Source: an uncultured Myxococcales bacterium (GTDB lineage Bacteria > Myxococcota_A > UBA9042). From it: DNA of 64,000 nucleotides. Below are positions 61,671-64,000 of this stretch, one piece after another. The first letter of the stretch is position 1. Each line of letters begins with the position of its first letter. A program made the position numbers and the translations under genes. The notes under the pieces are model-generated. The model was not told the origin of the DNA and made no database searches. It saw nothing but the letters and a program-made list of their open reading frames with translations. The DNA lies in the NCBI GenBank assembly GCA_903924465.1, contig CAIYBN010000057.1, positions 59,556 through 123,555 on the forward strand. Reading direction: 5' to 3'.

Positions 61671-63890
61671 TCAAAAGCAGCAAGCGACCTTGTCCTGGCA
61701 GCAATCGCCGATGCCCGCGCATGCGGAGTCACAATAGCAGCCCGACGCGGATTTGCCGCCGCACATGCCTGAACAGGAGTAGGCCACCGAGCCGCAGGTC
61801 AGAGGGCAATCGTTGGAACACGAGCTGTGTGTCTCGCCGTTGTTGCACAGACCGTCGCCGCACATGCCACAGGTTGAGTTGTAGATTTTCGCCCCTTGGC
61901 AATAGCCGCTGGCGCAATAGTCGGGATTGGTGCACGCGTTGCCGTCGTTGCACGCCGCGCTGTTTGGGGTGTGCACGCAGCCGCTCAAAGTGCTGCAGCC
62001 GTCGTCGGTACAGGGGTTGTTGTCGTTGCAGCTCGTCGCAACGCCGTTGGCGCAGACACCGACGTTGCACGTTGTGCCCGTCGTGCACGGATTGCCGTCA
62101 TCGCAGGCACCGGACGTGACGATGGCGTACTTGCAACCACTGGTCGATTCGCAGGTGTCGATGGTGCAAGCGTTATTGTCGTTGCACACCGTGGCAGCGG
62201 TGGGCGCGCACGAGCCATTCGACGTGCATGCCGAGCTGCTCGTGCAGGCGTTGCCGTCGTCGCATGCAACGTTGGTGAGCGCGGTGTGGACGCAGCCGCT
62301 GGTCGTGTTGCAAGAATCGGTGGTGCAAGCGTTGCCGTCGTTGCAGTCCACGCTACCGCCGCCGATGCATTGCGAACTCGCGTTGCAGTTGGCGTTCGGT
62401 GTGCATGCGTTGCCATCGTCGCAGGGGCCGCTGGTGACGAGGGTGTGTTTGCACGCGATGATGGGATCGCACGTGTCCACGGTGCATGGATTGCCATCGA
62501 GGCAGATGAGCGTGCCCGCGCCGACGCAGACGCCGCCCGTGCATTTGTCGTTGGAGGTGCAGCTGTTGTTGTCGTCACAAGCGCCGGTGAGATTGGTGTG
62601 AAAGCAACCGGATAGGCTGCTGCAACCGTCTGTGGTGCAAACGGAATTGTCGTTGCAGTTGACCTGGGCACCAGGTTGGCACGTCCCAGTGACGCAGGTG
62701 TCGCCTGCCGTGCACGCGTTGCCGTCGCTGCACGTGCCGTCGGCTGGCAAGTACACGCAGCCCTGACTCGTGCAAGAATCCGTCGTGCACGCGTTGCCAT
62801 CGGCACAGGAAAGGCCGGCGCTGTAGCCACTGCCATCGGCTTTGCACGCAAAGAGCGTATCTTGCAAGCACAGGTTCGCCGTGCAGACGTGGTCGACACA
62901 GGCGTGCCAAGCGTCGCAATATTGGCCGCCCGGGCAATCGCTGGATACGACGCACTGTTGGCAAAGACCGGTGGTCGTGTCACACACGTGAGCGCATTCA
63001 CTGTTGATGGTGCACGCTGGGGTCTTGACACAGACCGATGCCAGGCACGTCTCATTGAGTGCACAATCGGCAGTCGTGGCGCAGTCGACGCAGACCTTGG
63101 CGGTCGGGTCGCATACCTGCCCGGTGGCCTTGCAGCCGCCGTCCGACACGCAGGGGATGCCACCCACGCAGGCGTTCTTCTGACAGAGCCCGCCGCCGCA
63201 GTCCGCGCTGCCCAAGCACTCGACGCAGACGTGGTTGGGTACGTCGCAGACGCCTGAGCTGCAATCGCCGGAACTTCCGCAGGCGGGCAGAAATGGCGGT
63301 TTGCAGCCGGCGATCTTGACGTGGCTACACGCGCCGGTGCCGACGTCGCACGCGTCGCTTGTGCACACGTTGCTGTCGGTACACGCTTTGGCCAGGCCAG
63401 CGGCGCAGGTGCCGCCCGCGCACGCGTCGTCCAGCGTGCACGTGTTGCCGTCGCTGCACGCAGTCGTGGTGGCGAGATGGACGCAGCCGGCGGGGCCGCA
63501 CGCGTCGGTGGTGCAGCTGTTGCCGTCGTCGCACATCGTATCGGTGGCGACGTGGCTGCAGCCGCCCGGTGTCGCGCAGGCATCCACGGTGCAGTCGATA
63601 CCGTCGTCGCACGTCGTGGCGGTGCCCGGCAAACACGCGGCGTTGGCGCAGCTGTCGCCGAATGTGCACACGTCGTTGTCTGTGCAGGTCGCGGCGTTGG
63701 GCATGTGGACACATCCGGCGCCGTTCACGCAAGCGTCGTCGGTGCAGGGATTGTCGTCGGCGCAGGCGCCCGCCATCTGGTAGCCGCTGCCGTTGAGCCC
63801 GCAAGCAAATGCGACGTCGCCGATGCAGGCGTTGCCTGTGCAAACGGGTAGTTGGCAGACCTGCCTTACCGGATAGCCTCTATTCGTCAT
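61671..63890 (-). CDS. Cys-rich CDDGN-repeat protein with C-terminal somatomedin-B-like module (5' end uncertain)
   Basis: At least 739 residues. It contains more than twenty CDDGNxCTxDxC-type modules plus a few CVECLGSADCGGGLC-type modules, then a tail with SMB-like spacing (CSGMCGG... CYCDSACAGIGDCCQDKVACC), like the tail of the 4241-5560 protein. Unlike the other Cys-rich proteins, it has no signal peptide after the first ATG. The frame stays open upstream to the window edge at 64000, so the real start may lie outside or have been altered. Likely secreted. Confidence 0.7.
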   Translation of the reverse strand: MTNRGYPVRQVCQLPVCTGNACIGDVAFACGLNGSGYQMAGACADDNPCTDDACVNGAGCVHMPNAATCTDNDVCTFGDSCANAACLPGTATTCDDGIDCTVDACATPGGCSHVATDTMCDDGNSCTTDACGPAGCVHLATTTACSDGNTCTLDDACAGGTCAAGLAKACTDSNVCTSDACDVGTGACSHVKIAGCKPPFLPACGSSGDCSSGVCDVPNHVCVECLGSADCGGGLCQKNACVGGIPCVSDGGCKATGQVCDPTAKVCVDCATTADCALNETCLASVCVKTPACTINSECAHVCDTTTGLCQQCVVSSDCPGGQYCDAWHACVDHVCTANLCLQDTLFACKADGSGYSAGLSCADGNACTTDSCTSQGCVYLPADGTCSDGNACTAGDTCVTGTCQPGAQVNCNDNSVCTTDGCSSLSGCFHTNLTGACDDNNSCTSNDKCTGGVCVGAGTLICLDGNPCTVDTCDPIIACKHTLVTSGPCDDGNACTPNANCNASSQCIGGGSVDCNDGNACTTDSCNTTSGCVHTALTNVACDDGNACTSSSACTSNGSCAPTAATVCNDNNACTIDTCESTSGCKYAIVTSGACDDGNPCTTGTTCNVGVCANGVATSCNDNNPCTDDGCSTLSGCVHTPNSAACNDGNACTNPDYCASGYCQGAKIYNSTCGMCGDGLCNNGETHSSCSNDCPLTCGSVAYSCSGMCGGKSASGCYCDSACAGIGDCCQDKVACCF

Positions 63891-64000
63891 GAAAAAACCC
63901 TGCCTGCATAGGGCCTTGTGTCGGATTCGGATGAATCCAAGTGTGCTTATACAGCCCCTCGTACTCGACGGCGGGGCGCCCGAGCGCCGCGAGGGACAGA
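63891..64000. other. Window end: no confident gene, one small inverted repeat
   Basis: Minus-strand reading is open through to the window edge but shows no signal peptide. GGATTC-GGAT-GAATCC (63923-63938) is a 16-bp palindrome. Nothing else recognised. Confidence 0.35.

Overview
The window is high-GC DNA (about 60-65 % by eye) that reads like a free-living, at least partly anaerobic member of the Myxococcota or another former deltaproteobacterial lineage. The clues are at least ten lipobox proteins, five secreted proteins built from CDDGNxCTxDxC repeats (one also carrying a formylglycine-generating-enzyme-like domain), MopE-type Cys/Asp motifs, giant multihaem cytochromes, and a hydrogenase-related complex of the type known from Geobacter. 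No tRNA, rRNA, CRISPR array, IS element or prophage was found.

Layout. 1-4210: tail of a ScfR/RamB-like regulator, a lipoprotein with an internal pilin-like module, a MOT1-family molybdate/sulfate transporter and a small lipoprotein. 4241-8258: lon and its promoter, followed without gaps by an overlooked 54-residue membrane protein and a Cys-rich lipoprotein ending in a somatomedin-B-like module. 8297-24768: an envelope/exopolysaccharide region, nearly all on the minus strand: TPR protein, SDR, NfrA, NfrB with a c-di-GMP-type MshEN domain, a DUF2334 deacetylase-like protein, an FGE-domain lipoprotein, a second TPR protein, UDP-GlcNAc 2-epimerase, a TIM-barrel glycosidase-like protein and a lipoprotein, with one plus-strand Cys-rich/discoidin-like protein in the middle. 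25044-31821: purine genes in two minus-strand blocks (purL-purF and purS-purQ), each preceded by the same 20-bp motif, with a small lipoprotein and an aldehyde dehydrogenase between them. 32144-43499: secreted proteins (DUF4349 pair, MopE/Dickkopf-like Cys-rich protein, P-domain plus tail-collar protein, beta-barrel) and glyA. 43542-44455: an orphan OmpR-type response regulator, a strong terminator and a repeat element.

44453-61363 is an electron-transfer island. A minus-strand operon encodes a tetrahaem cytochrome, a Tat-exported four-cluster Fe-S protein and an NrfD-type quinone protein. It diverges from a plus-strand operon for a 36-haem lipoprotein cytochrome, an outer-membrane beta-barrel, a 13-haem lipoprotein cytochrome and a YkgJ-like protein. 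The 542-bp intergenic region carries a good sigma-54 promoter for each direction plus several palindromes and a CRP/FNR-type box. Next to it is a six-gene Ehr-like complex (hydrogenase-related, but without the Ni-Fe cysteine ligands). Together these could move electrons between the quinone pool, the periplasm and the outside of the cell, coupled to ion pumping. The window ends with another Cys-rich protein (61671-63890) whose 5' end is uncertain.

The most unusual non-coding signal is a roughly 139-bp element present three times (32005-32143, 34099-34237, and 44316-44455 on the other strand) with a conserved two-bulge hairpin. Two copies end exactly at the start codon of a gene, and two begin inside the stop codon of the preceding one.
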